DNA of 64,000 nucleotides from Actinoplanes philippinensis (GTDB taxonomy: Bacteria > Actinomycetota > Actinomycetes > Mycobacteriales > Micromonosporaceae). Location: NCBI RefSeq assembly GCF_900113015.1, contig NZ_FONV01000011.1, positions 248,001-312,000 of the forward strand, read 5' to 3'. Positions 8,695-16,062 of this stretch are shown in pieces (position 1 is the stretch's first letter; every line of letters starts with the position of its first letter). Under the pieces are notes generated by a model. It made no database searches. It saw only the letters and a list, made by a program, of their open reading frames with translations, and was not told where the DNA came from. The translations under genes and the position numbers were made by a program.

Positions 8695-9546
8695 ATGGCA
8701 CAGCGCAGAGCGTCGCGGAGGCGGGTCGAGACGGTCGCCTCGGGCGTCGCCGAGCTGGTGCCCGACCCCGACCGCGACACCGCGTGGACACTGCTGCTCG
8801 ACGGCGCGCCGCAGTCGCACGTCGATCTGGCCGACCCCACCCACCTGGAGTTCGAGTACGTGCGGCGGATGGCCGCCGCGATCGACCTGGCGGGGCCGGC
8901 CGGCCGGCCGTTGCGGGTGCTGCACCTCGGCGGCGGCGCGCTCACCCTGCCGCGCTATGTCGCGGTCAGCCGGCCCGGCTCGGCGCAGCGGGTGGTCGAG
9001 ATCGACGGGCCGCTGGTGGAGCTGGTCCGCCAGGCGCTGCCGCTGCCGACCGGCGCGAACGTCCGGGTCCGGGTGTCCGACGCCCGGGCCGCCGTCGAGG
9101 GGATGCGCGATTCGGGGTACGACGTGGTGGTGCTGGACGTGTTCGCCGGCGCCCGCACGCCCGCGCACCTGGCGTCGGCCGAGTTCGCGGCACACGTGGC
9201 CCGGGTGCTGGCCCCCGAGGGCCGGCTGATCGCGAACGTCGCCGACGGGCCGCCGCTGCGGTATGCACGGGCGCAGGTGGCCACGATCCGGGCCGCGCTG
9301 CCGCAGGCGGTGCTGGTGGCGGATTCGGCGGTGCTGCGCGGGCGGCGCTTCGGCAATCTCGTGGTGGTCGCCGGGCGTGCCCCGCTGCCGGTCGCCGAGC
9401 TGTCCCGGCGGGCCGCCGGTGACTGGTTCCCCGGGCGGGTCGAGACCGATCTTGATCGGTTCACCGCCGGAGCGTCTCCCGTTCCGGACGCTACGGCGGT
9501 ACCCTCACCCCTACCGCCCGAAGGGCTCTTCGGTAACCGAAGGTGA
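8695..9546 (+). CDS. Spermidine-synthase-like (SpeE family) methyltransferase-fold protein
   Basis: 283 residues. It has a Rossmann methyltransferase fold with the polyamine-synthase layout: LRVLHLGGGALTLPRY is motif I (glycine-rich nucleotide-binding loop), RVVEIDGPLVELVRQ supplies the acidic ribose-binding residue, and DVVVLDVFAGARTPAHL covers the position of the SpeE catalytic DAF/DS segment. This group is common in actinobacteria as a stand-alone protein and is not proven to make spermidine; the active-site Asp is surrounded by an atypical VFAGA sequence. Substrate is unknown. The ATG at 8695 gives the expected N-terminus. Divergent from DUF1800. Confidence 0.8.
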   Translation: MAQRRASRRRVETVASGVAELVPDPDRDTAWTLLLDGAPQSHVDLADPTHLEFEYVRRMAAAIDLAGPAGRPLRVLHLGGGALTLPRYVAVSRPGSAQRVVEIDGPLVELVRQALPLPTGANVRVRVSDARAAVEGMRDSGYDVVVLDVFAGARTPAHLASAEFAAHVARVLAPEGRLIANVADGPPLRYARAQVATIRAALPQAVLVADSAVLRGRRFGNLVVVAGRAPLPVAELSRRAAGDWFPGRVETDLDRFTAGASPVPDATAVPSPLPPEGLFGNRR

Positions 9547-9706
9547 TTGTTGGGTCGGCCGTTGGTGTATCGCTGGTCACCGTCCTGTGTCGATTTCGCG
9601 AGTTCCGGTGTGATTCACGCCCAGTGACTGGCGACACCGCCGGGACCCGGTTGTAATCGTTGCGGCCGCTGTTCACGAGATCGCGGTAGGCACGGGGAAG
9701 GCAACC

Positions 9707-10792
9707 ATGTTCCACCAGCACTTCCTGTCCCTCGCGGGCACGGACCTCGGACCGCTGGACAGCGGTGAGCGCATCCTGTGGCGTGGTCGCTGCGCGGTGG
9801 CCGAGTATGCGTTCGACGAGGCGTCGTCACTGCCGCGGTGGACGCTGCCGGAGGAGACCGACGTCATCGTCACGGACCGCCGGGTGCGTTACGTCCATGA
9901 TCGCGAAGACACGCACAGTAGTGGTGAGTTGTTCTGGCTCTGGCCGCAGCACCTCCGCGTCCAGCCGGGCAACCGGGAGACCGGCCGCAACGGGACGGTC
10001 ACCCAGATCCAGCTGGTCTGCAAGGGGCCGGAGGGCACCTTCCCGGCTCTGGTCTTCGCCGGCGGCGAGCTGAGCAAGATCAACGCGGCGGACCATCTGG
10101 CCAACACGATGCGGCAGGCGATCGCCCGGTTCCGGGTGGAGAACGCCGATCTCATCGGGGTCCCTGCCGTGCAGGCGCGGATGCTGTCCCGGCTGGTCAT
10201 CGGCCCCGAGTTCAGCAACCACCTGGGCGGCCAGGGGCAGACCGTGACGCTGCTCGGCGAGGTCGCGGTGCCCGCCCCCGACGCCGGCGCGACGCCCGCT
10301 CCCGAGGAGCCCGCCTTCCCGGAGCCCGCCCACGCCGAGCCTGCCTACCAGGAGCCCGCCTACCAGGAGCCGGCCTATCAGCAGGCGCCCGCCTACCAGC
10401 AGGAGCCGGCCTACGCGGAGCCGGCCTTCCGGGGCCCCGGCTACCGCGAGCAGGCCTACCAGGAGGCGGCCCATCGGGAGCCGGTCTACCAGGAGCCGGC
10501 CTACCAGCAGGCCGCCTACCAGGAGCCGGCGTATCAGGAGCAGGCCTACCAGGAGCCGGCGTACCAGGAGCCGGTCTCCGGCGCGAACGGCTGGTCCGAC
10601 CGCCCCGGCGTCGAGGCCGACGCTCTCCGCGCCGAGGAGGCCATGCGCGCCGAGCAGGACTCCCGCCAGTCCGAGCCCGACCTGGCGTCCCGCGCCGCAA
10701 GCCTGGCCGCCCGGGTCGCGAACCTGGTCTCCCAGTCCCCCGACGACGGCCAGACCACGAACCTCTCGTCCTACCTCAACCGCGACCGCTGA
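9707..10792 (+). CDS. PH-like N-terminal domain with Pro/Ala/Tyr/Gln repeat tail
   Basis: 361 residues with no signal peptide. Residues 1-165 form a compact domain: GERILWRGRCAVAEYAF, ETDVIVTDRRVRYVHD, FPALVFAGGELSKINAADHLA. It resembles bacterial PH-like domains that begin with an E-x-I-L-W motif. Residues about 200-300 are low complexity, with some 15 degenerate copies of P-A-Y-Q-E/Q. The last 60 residues are charged and helical (RAASLAARVANLVSQS). The ribosome binding site GGGAAGG precedes ATG 9707. The repeat tail is probably a flexible linker or adhesive region. The gene end is followed by imperfect copies of its own last 25 bp. Function unknown. Confidence 0.8.
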   Translation: MFHQHFLSLAGTDLGPLDSGERILWRGRCAVAEYAFDEASSLPRWTLPEETDVIVTDRRVRYVHDREDTHSSGELFWLWPQHLRVQPGNRETGRNGTVTQIQLVCKGPEGTFPALVFAGGELSKINAADHLANTMRQAIARFRVENADLIGVPAVQARMLSRLVIGPEFSNHLGGQGQTVTLLGEVAVPAPDAGATPAPEEPAFPEPAHAEPAYQEPAYQEPAYQQAPAYQQEPAYAEPAFRGPGYREQAYQEAAHREPVYQEPAYQQAAYQEPAYQEQAYQEPAYQEPVSGANGWSDRPGVEADALRAEEAMRAEQDSRQSEPDLASRAASLAARVANLVSQSPDDGQTTNLSSYLNRDR

Positions 10793-10866
10793 GAGCCTGT
10801 CTCAACCGGTACCGCTGAGCCCTACCTCAACCGGTACCGCTGAGCCCTACCTCAAGCGACCGCTGA
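10770..10866 (+). repeat. 25-bp imperfect tandem repeat of the gene's own 3' end
   Basis: The last codons and stop of the preceding gene (CCTACCTCAACC..CCGCTGAG) recur about three more times in tandem, with copies beginning near 10795, 10821 and 10845. The unit is about 25 bp, not a multiple of three, so each copy carries the same YLNR-type residues and a TGA in a shifted frame. The array ends 11 bp before the stop of the convergent terC gene. It looks like slippage or unequal duplication of the stop region. Confidence 0.75.
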
Positions 10867-10876
10867 GAGCGGTCTC

Positions 10877-12088
10877 TCAGGTCGTCGCCGGCACGAAACA
10901 GTGCCCGGCGGCGACCCGCTCCTCGTGCACCCGGTGCGCCCGCGCCAGGAGCTCCATCAACTGCCCCTCCTGACGGATCAGGGCCCGCTGCTTCTCCGGC
11001 AGCGCCCGGAGCTTGTCCTCCTCGGCGAGCAGCCGGTGGTAGACCTCGTCGCAATACTCCGGGTCGGTCTCCACGTCGAGGAACTCGTGCGCCGACCGGC
11101 GGGCCGCCGCCGCCGCGGTCCGGGCCTGCCCCTTCGGGCTGAGCAGCGACGCGATCACGGTGACCAGCAGGACGCCGACGATGGCCCCGAGCGAGACAGC
11201 GGTCGGGATCTCCACGACGTCGACCGGGTCACCGCCGTTGATGAACGGCACGTTGTTCTCGTGCAGGGCGTGCAGCACCAGCTTCACACCGATCAGCCCG
11301 AGGATCGCGGCCAGCCCGTAGGACAGGAAGACCAGACGGTCCAGCAGGCCGTCGATCAGGAAGTAGAGCTGCCGCAATCCCAGCAGGGAGAAGGCGGTGG
11401 CGGTGAAGACCAGATACACGTTCTGGGTGAGGCCGAAGATCGCCGGGATCGAGTCCAGCGCGAACAGGATGTCGGTGCCGCCGATCGCCACCATGACCAG
11501 CAGCATCGGCGTGAGCACCCGCTTGCCGTCCTGATAGGTGAAGAGCTTGTCCCCGTCGTACGCATCGGAGGTCCGCAGGAACCGGCGGGCCAGCCGGATC
11601 ACGATGTTGTCCGGCGCCTCGCCCTCGTCGTGCTTCTCCTTCAGCAGGTTGCCCGCGGTGACCAGGAGGATCAGCCCGAACAGATAGAAGATCCAGGCGA
11701 ACGAGTTGATCAGCGCGGCGCCGAGCAGGATGAACCCGGTCCGCGCGATCAGCGACACCACGATGCCGAACAGCAGCACCTTCTGCTGGTCGGCCCGCGG
11801 CACCTTGAAGCTGCTGAGCAGCAGCAGGAACACGAACAGGTTGTCGACCGAGAGCGCCTCCTCGGTCACGTAACCCGCAAAGTACTCCTGGCCCATCGTC
11901 GAGCCGCCGAAGATCCAGACGCCGACGCCGAACAGGATCGCGATCGACACGTAGATCGACGTCCACAGTGCCGCCTCACGCAGCCGCGGCACGTGAGCCT
12001 TGCGCACGTGGACGAAGAAGTCGAAGAGCAGCAGGCCGACGATGCCGGCAACGGTCAGGACCCACACCACACCGGACACCGGTTGCAT
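10877..12088 (-). CDS. terC: TerC family integral membrane protein
   Basis: About 403 residues with nine or so hydrophobic helices. TerC hallmarks are present: FVHVRKAHVPRLREA, EEALSVDNLFVFLLLL and the second acidic motif GGTDILFALDSIPAIFGL. The conserved Asp residues in membrane helices are the signature of this metal (Mn2+) exporter/tellurite-resistance family. A cytoplasmic C-terminal tail (about 320-403) is rich in Glu and Arg and predicted helical. ATG 12088 follows AGGATGGGC; ATG 12097 three codons earlier is an alternative. It lies directly downstream of the pentapeptide-repeat gene on the same strand, which ends 10 bp before ATG 12088 and 1 bp before ATG 12097, so they form one transcription unit. 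Confidence 0.93.
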   Translation of the reverse strand: MQPVSGVVWVLTVAGIVGLLLFDFFVHVRKAHVPRLREAALWTSIYVSIAILFGVGVWIFGGSTMGQEYFAGYVTEEALSVDNLFVFLLLLSSFKVPRADQQKVLLFGIVVSLIARTGFILLGAALINSFAWIFYLFGLILLVTAGNLLKEKHDEGEAPDNIVIRLARRFLRTSDAYDGDKLFTYQDGKRVLTPMLLVMVAIGGTDILFALDSIPAIFGLTQNVYLVFTATAFSLLGLRQLYFLIDGLLDRLVFLSYGLAAILGLIGVKLVLHALHENNVPFINGGDPVDVVEIPTAVSLGAIVGVLLVTVIASLLSPKGQARTAAAAARRSAHEFLDVETDPEYCDEVYHRLLAEEDKLRALPEKQRALIRQEGQLMELLARAHRVHEERVAAGHCFVPATT

Positions 12089-12098
12089 GCCGCCCATC

Positions 12099-12860
12099 CT
12101 AAGGGTGATCGGCCCCGGTCACTGCGGCGCGCAGCTGTGACGCGGTCAAGAAGATCGCTCCGTCCAGATTCGCGCCGCGCAGGTCCGTACCCCGCATGTC
12201 GGCGCCGGTGAAATCGGCCCGCCGCAGATCCGCCTCCCGCAGGTCCGCGCCGATCAGAAGCGCGCCGCGGAAGCTGGCGCCCCGCAGGTCGGCGCCGCGC
12301 AGCCGCCGGCCGATCAGCTGAGCGCCGCTGTGATCGGGGCGGCGCCCGCCGACCCGCGACCGGGCCATCTCGCTCGCCCTGCGCAACAACGGCACGACCT
12401 TCATCCGGTACGCCTCCACGTCCAGCCCGCGCAGCTCGGCCGGATCGGCGCCGGCCAGGGCGTCGGTGGCGTCGAACGCGGCCCGCAGTTTCGGGTGCAG
12501 CCGCCGCGCCTCGTCCAGCTTCAGCGCCTCGGTCAGATACCACATCAGCTCGTGCAGCTGCCGCACCACCGGAAGCAGCGCGAACATGTCACCGGCCAGC
12601 TCCGGGGCGGACCGCCAGTCCCGCCCGCCGAACGTGTCCTGGGTGATCCGCTGGCCGGCCCCGAAACAGTCGAACACCACACAGCCCGGGAAACCGCGCT
12701 GCGGCAACTCCTCATGAATGGTGCACCGGAAATCGTCCCCCAGATTCCGGCAGGGCCGCCCCGCCGGTTTGTCGCCCGCGAAATCGGACGACTTGGCGAA
12801 GGCGGGGGCAACACAGCACAACGCGGCGCACCGAGAACAATCGGCGGCTAGTTCAATCAT
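12099..12860 (-). CDS. Cys-rich domain plus pentapeptide-repeat protein
   Basis: 253 residues starting MIELAADCSRCAALCC. The first 90 residues hold eight Cys (ADCSRCAALCC, GRPCRNL, FRCTIHEE, GCVVFDCFGAGQ), resembling YkgJ-type putative Zn/Fe-S clusters. A helical linker follows. Residues about 175-235 contain about ten pentapeptide repeats of A(D/N)LRG type (RGADLRGASFRGALLIGAD), which fold as a right-handed beta-helix. Pentapeptide proteins can mimic DNA or act as scaffolds; here the Cys-rich part suggests redox or metal sensing. Placement upstream of terC in one unit hints at a metal-related role, which is inference. The start was chosen at 12860, where GAGGGA and AAGGA precede the ATG. Confidence 0.82.
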   Translation of the reverse strand: MIELAADCSRCAALCCVAPAFAKSSDFAGDKPAGRPCRNLGDDFRCTIHEELPQRGFPGCVVFDCFGAGQRITQDTFGGRDWRSAPELAGDMFALLPVVRQLHELMWYLTEALKLDEARRLHPKLRAAFDATDALAGADPAELRGLDVEAYRMKVVPLLRRASEMARSRVGGRRPDHSGAQLIGRRLRGADLRGASFRGALLIGADLREADLRRADFTGADMRGTDLRGANLDGAIFLTASQLRAAVTGADHP

Positions 12861-13056
12861 TCCTTGCACATTCCCTCGATCGACGCTGCCGACTACTTTA
12901 CCGGCACCCGGTAGAACACCTCCTACCTGCAACTTTGATCACGGCCAAAAGGGCGGCACTTGCGGGTAGGGTCCGCAGGCGGGATGAACGATGACCACGT
13001 CGATTTGCTTTCGATAACCTCATCGCCCGGCCGCACAACGGAGGATTTCCAACACC

Positions 13057-14259
13057 ATGTACACACGACCGAAAACAGTTTTCGGTATGGGTTCCGCTCT
13101 CGGCGTGCTCATTGCCGGCACCGGGCTCCTCGGCGGCTCGCCGGCCTGGGCCGCGGCGCCGACCTTCGACACCCCGGCCGCCCAGGTGGGCTACGGCACC
13201 GTGACCCTGACCGGCACCGCCACCGCGAACGCCACCGTCACGCTGCGGGAAGCCGCCTACAAGTGGGGCAAGGACGCCACCAGCGGGTCCGAGCTGTCAC
13301 CGGCCACCCAGTACGAGGACGACATGCCCACCACCGTCACCGCCAACAGCAGCGGCCGGTGGACCATCCGACGGACCATGGACTCCGGTTTCGTGTGGGC
13401 CGTCGAATCCGGCGGCGAGTACTCGCGCGTCGTGAAGGCCCCGCTCAAGGTCGGCGCGACCTTCACCGTCACGTCCACCGGCGCCGGCAGCATCAGCTAC
13501 AACGTGCACACCAGCCCCGACCAGCCGTACTTCCCGGTCCGGGTGGAACGGCAGAGCGGCAGCACCTGGGTCGAGGTCGCCTCCGGCGTCACCGACGGCC
13601 CCGCCGGCGAAGGCGGCGCCACCCCGCCCAACGACGACGGCGACACCAACGCCGAATTCCAGGGCGCCGCCACCGGACAGCCCGGCGGCCAGCAGACATA
13701 CCGGGCGGTCATCGCAGAGACCGGCAACGCGGCGTACGCCTCCGCCGAGAACCTGATCACCAGCAACACGTACACCCAGAGCGTCAACGTCGGCGGCTCC
13801 GGTGGCGGCACCACACCGCCGACCACCACACCCACCACCCCGACCACGCCGCCCACCACCCCGACGACGCCCCCGTCCACACCCGTGGCCGGCTCCGTCC
13901 AGTTCACCCGGATCGCGTACAACGCCCCCGGCGTGGACAACCGCACCAACAAGAGCATCAACGGCGAGTACGCCAAACTCACCAACCGCAGCCGCAAGTC
14001 CGTCAACCTCAAGGGCTGGACCGTCCGCGACGCCGCCGGCAACCTCTACCGGTTCACCGGCACCTACACCCTCGGCGCCGGCAAGAGCGTGATCGTCCGT
14101 ACCGGCAAGGGCACCAACACCACCGCCACCCGCTACTGGGGCAAGAGCTACCACGTGTGGAACAACAGCGGCGACACGGCGACCCTGCGCACCGACACCG
14201 GCAAGTACATCGACAGCTGCAAGTGGACCAAGGCCGGCAAGGGCTACACCACCTGCTGA
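13057..14259 (+). CDS. Secreted protein with C-terminal lamin-tail domain
   Basis: 400 residues. Signal peptide (MYTRPKTVFGMGSALGVLIA, cleaved near AWAAA). A beta-rich Ig-like region (about 35-230) has GTVTLTGTATANATVTL. A Thr/Pro linker follows (about 255-285). The last 110 residues are a lamin-tail domain: VQFTRIAYNAPGVD, GEYAKLTNRSRKSVNLKGW, VRDAAGNLYRFTGTY, VWNNSGDTATL and a C-terminal disulfide-type C-KW-x-KAGKGYTTC. Lamin-tail domains in actinobacteria occur in secreted surface or nuclease-associated proteins. GGAGG lies 10 nt before the ATG. A strong terminator-like hairpin follows, then a tRNA gene. Confidence 0.85.
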   Translation: MYTRPKTVFGMGSALGVLIAGTGLLGGSPAWAAAPTFDTPAAQVGYGTVTLTGTATANATVTLREAAYKWGKDATSGSELSPATQYEDDMPTTVTANSSGRWTIRRTMDSGFVWAVESGGEYSRVVKAPLKVGATFTVTSTGAGSISYNVHTSPDQPYFPVRVERQSGSTWVEVASGVTDGPAGEGGATPPNDDGDTNAEFQGAATGQPGGQQTYRAVIAETGNAAYASAENLITSNTYTQSVNVGGSGGGTTPPTTTPTTPTTPPTTPTTPPSTPVAGSVQFTRIAYNAPGVDNRTNKSINGEYAKLTNRSRKSVNLKGWTVRDAAGNLYRFTGTYTLGAGKSVIVRTGKGTNTTATRYWGKSYHVWNNSGDTATLRTDTGKYIDSCKWTKAGKGYTTC

Positions 14260-14270
14260 ACCCGCACCCG

Positions 14271-14299
14271 CTCCGGGGGGCCGTTTTGGCGCCCCGGAG
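14271..14299 (+). terminator. Terminator hairpin after lamin-tail gene
   Basis: A 12-bp stem with one mismatch (CTCCGGGGGGCC / GGCGCCCCGGAG) closes a GTTTT loop 12 bp after the stop codon. There is no long T-tract, as is common in high-GC actinobacteria. A near copy ends the UPF0182 gene at 23884-23912, also directly before an initiator tRNA. Confidence 0.7.
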
Positions 14300-14325
14300 C
14301 CCGTGCGCTAGGGTTTAACTACCGA

Positions 14326-14399
14326 CGCGGGGTGGAGCAGCTCGGTAGCTCGCTGGGCTCATAACCCAGAGGTCGCAGGTTCAAATCCTGTCCCCGCTA
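14326..14399 (+). tRNA. Initiator tRNA-fMet (CAT)
   Basis: A 74-nt cloverleaf without encoded CCA. The CTGGG/CCCAG anticodon stem has three consecutive G:C pairs next to the CTCATAA anticodon loop. The first base C1 faces U72 unpaired; both are initiator marks. The TTCAAAT T-loop and GAGC D-stem are intact. It is one of two identical copies in this window (the other is on the minus strand at 23784-23857). Confidence 0.97.
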
Positions 14400-14409
14400 C
14401 GAGTGCAGG

Positions 14410-14444
14410 GGGCCTCTGTCCGCGGGAAGCGCGGACCGGGGCCC
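14410..14444 (+). terminator. Hairpin downstream of tRNA-fMet
   Basis: GGGCC + GTCCGCG pairs with CGCGGAC + GGCCC around a GGAAG loop, with a 3-nt internal loop, 10 bp after the tRNA end. It is followed by TCTTCG rather than a T-run. Likely transcription end or processing signal; identical copy at 23739-23773. Confidence 0.65.
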
Positions 14445-14516
14445 TCTTCGCATGTCTACCGGGGGGCCGAGCCCCCCGGACCCCCGCGTTACGGCTGGCG
14501 GCGGGTGGCTGCGTGG

Positions 14517-14888
14517 TCGAGGCCAACGCACACGGCCCCCAGAACCCGCGCTACAACCGGCCACGAGCGGCAACCCGGCCGAGGCCAACCCACACGGCCC
14601 CCAGAACCCGCGCTACAACCGGCCACGAGCGGCAACCCGGCCGAAGCCAACCCACACGGCCCCCAGAACCCGCGCTACAACCGGCCACGAGCGGCAACCC
14701 GGCCGAAGCCAACCCACACGGCCCCCAGAACCCGCGCTACAACCGGCCACGAGCGGCAACCCGGCCGAAGCCAACCCACACGGCCCCCAGAACCCGCGCT
14801 ACAACCGGCCACGAGCGGCAACCCGGCCGAAGCCAACCCACACGGCCCCCAGAACCAGCGCTACAACCGGCCACGAGCCGCGGCGTGG
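14517..14888 (+). repeat. 62-bp tandem repeat, about six copies, T-poor on the plus strand
   Basis: Units start at 14529, 14591, 14653, 14715, 14777 and 14839 (CACACGGCCCCCAGAACC), an exact 62-bp period with only a few substitutions (GAGG/GAAG; the last copy has CAGCG and AGCCGCGG). Each unit has about one T in 62 bases on the plus strand. Because 62 is not a multiple of three and stops are rare, all plus frames stay open and give spurious Pro/Arg/Ala-rich translations. I see no gene here. Confidence 0.9.
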
Positions 14889-15441
14889 TCGAGGTCGCTC
14901 TGCCACGTGGCCTGGTGGCGCCTTGTGAGCGCATGGTTTTACTTGGCTCGTCTTGGATCACGCGAGTCGCGGCTGCTGGTCCGACACCGGCTGGTCGTCA
15001 GCCCTGTATCCGGGCCTCCGATACAGGGCTACCACCAGCCGGGTGAAACCTGACCCGAAGGCAGCGCTGCAGCGCAAGCCGGATACGGCGCTGCGCGCCG
15101 GCCGGTGGACCAGGAACAGGAACGGCAGGGCAGGGCGGGGCGAAATTGGGCTGCGCAGACGACGCGAGGGCACTGCTGGCTGGTTGCGGTTCCCGCGGCG
15201 CGCACGGCGGTGCAGGCCGGCGCCCGAACCCCAGCGGGATCCGCGTCGGCGGGAACCTGCTGGTTCGACACTGGCCAACCGTCAGGGCTGTGGTTGGGCC
15301 GCTGGTACAGCGCTCACCACCAACTGGACGGATCCCGCCAGAAGCCGGCGCTGTGTCGGCACGGTGGATACCGCGGTGGGTGCTGGGCGGCGGGGCTGGG
15401 GGCGGGACGAATGGGGCCGGTGAGGCGGGGTGGGGTGGGGC
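14889..15441. other. Gene-free stretch with a long inverted repeat
   Basis: No reading frame here looks coding on either strand. The visible structure is a long hairpin at 14987-15042, described separately, and several short GC palindromes such as GGCGCTGCGCGCC near 15089. The start of this stretch (GCGTGGTCGAGG, about 14882) repeats the sequence just before the 62-bp array (about 14510), so the array is flanked by short direct repeats. Confidence 0.6.
14987..15042. repeat. Long inverted repeat / hairpin
   Basis: AGCCCTGTATC (15000-15010) and GATACAGGGCT (15020-15030) are a perfect 11-bp inverted repeat with a 9-nt spacer. Outside it, CCGGCTGGT (from 14987) pairs with ACCAGCCGG (to 15042), giving a second 9-bp stem across short internal loops. 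No T-tract follows. Could be a transcription terminator, a protein-binding site or a mobile-element remnant. Confidence 0.7.
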
Positions 15442-16017
15442 ATGATGCAAGCCATGGATCAGCGATGGGGCGGGCTGGGGCGGGAGCTTCGGAAGCTCGG
15501 GATGTGGAGGCATCTTCCGGCGGAGCGGGCGGCGGAGGCGGAAGCGCTGGTTGCTGAAGGGGGGTATCCGCTTCGGCTGTCTGATGGGGCGCAAGGGGTC
15601 AACTGGTTCTTTGTGGATGGTGAGGAGATGGCGGAGGCCGGCGTTCCCCGGGAGCTGCGGGATCTGATGCCGGCTCTGGAGGCTCACGGTGTTGCGTTCC
15701 ACGTCGACGAGCTCGCGTATCCGGCCGGTGGGGTCGAGGACGGGGACTATGTCGTCTCGATCAACGGGCGGCGCTGTGTCGTGTGGACAGCTGAGGACTG
15801 GCGCACCGACCAGGCCTGGACCGTGGCGGTCGTACGGCCGCTTGCTGTTCTGAATGATCTGCTGGCCGAGGCGAGGGCGACGCCGCGACTGTTCACGCTC
15901 TACGCCGGCATGAACGACGGCGTCGTGTGGCTTCTCGACCCGCGGATCGTCGACGCCGTCGCGGACAGCGGCCTGGTCGAGGAGCGCGAGATACCGGCCC
16001 TGGCGGTTCTGGGCTGA
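15442..16017 (+). CDS. Hypothetical protein, convergent with the toxin gene
   Basis: A 191-residue soluble protein (MMQAMDQRWGGLGRELRKLG at the N-terminus). It has aromatic, acidic segments (GVNWFFVDGEEMAEAGV, VVSINGRRCVVWTAEDW, LYAGMNDGVVWLLDPR) and no signal peptide. ATGs at 15442, 15445 and 15454 are all possible starts after GGGGTGGGG. Codon use is looser than in neighbours (more T and A at third positions, e.g. GGTTGCTGAAGG and TCTGATGGGG), a mild sign of transfer. It ends 45 bp from the end of the Hint-toxin gene, tail to tail. I recognise no family. Being an acidic cytoplasmic protein beside a toxin 3' end, it is a candidate immunity protein, but immunity genes usually follow the toxin on the same strand. 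Confidence 0.7.
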   Translation: MMQAMDQRWGGLGRELRKLGMWRHLPAERAAEAEALVAEGGYPLRLSDGAQGVNWFFVDGEEMAEAGVPRELRDLMPALEAHGVAFHVDELAYPAGGVEDGDYVVSINGRRCVVWTAEDWRTDQAWTVAVVRPLAVLNDLLAEARATPRLFTLYAGMNDGVVWLLDPRIVDAVADSGLVEEREIPALAVLG

Positions 16018-16062
16018 GGACGGCGCCGCCTCCGTGCCGGAGCACGGAGGCGGCGGGCAGGG

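Larger units (their letters stand above)
14321..14509 (+). repeat. Left arm of 189-bp perfect inverted repeat containing tRNA-fMet
   Basis: Bases 14321-14509 read identically, by eye, to the reverse complement of 23674-23862. The arm includes the whole tRNA gene, its downstream hairpin (14410-14444), a second short GC hairpin (CCGGGGGGC/GCCCCCCGG, about 14459-14480) and the start of the repeat region. Identity drops at both edges: upstream the left copy reads GGGTTTAACT where the right reads GGGTTAAAGG. Confidence 0.85.

Noticed and set aside
14529..14885. Possible CRISPR array
   Set aside because: The units are continuous 62-bp tandem repeats without unique spacers, and there are no cas genes in the window.
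14403..15053. Plus-strand open frames in three phases through the 62-bp repeat (Pro/Arg/Ala-rich)
   Set aside because: The array lacks T and so lacks stops in every frame; period 62 shifts frame each unit. Translation is repetitive with no ribosome binding site or domain.
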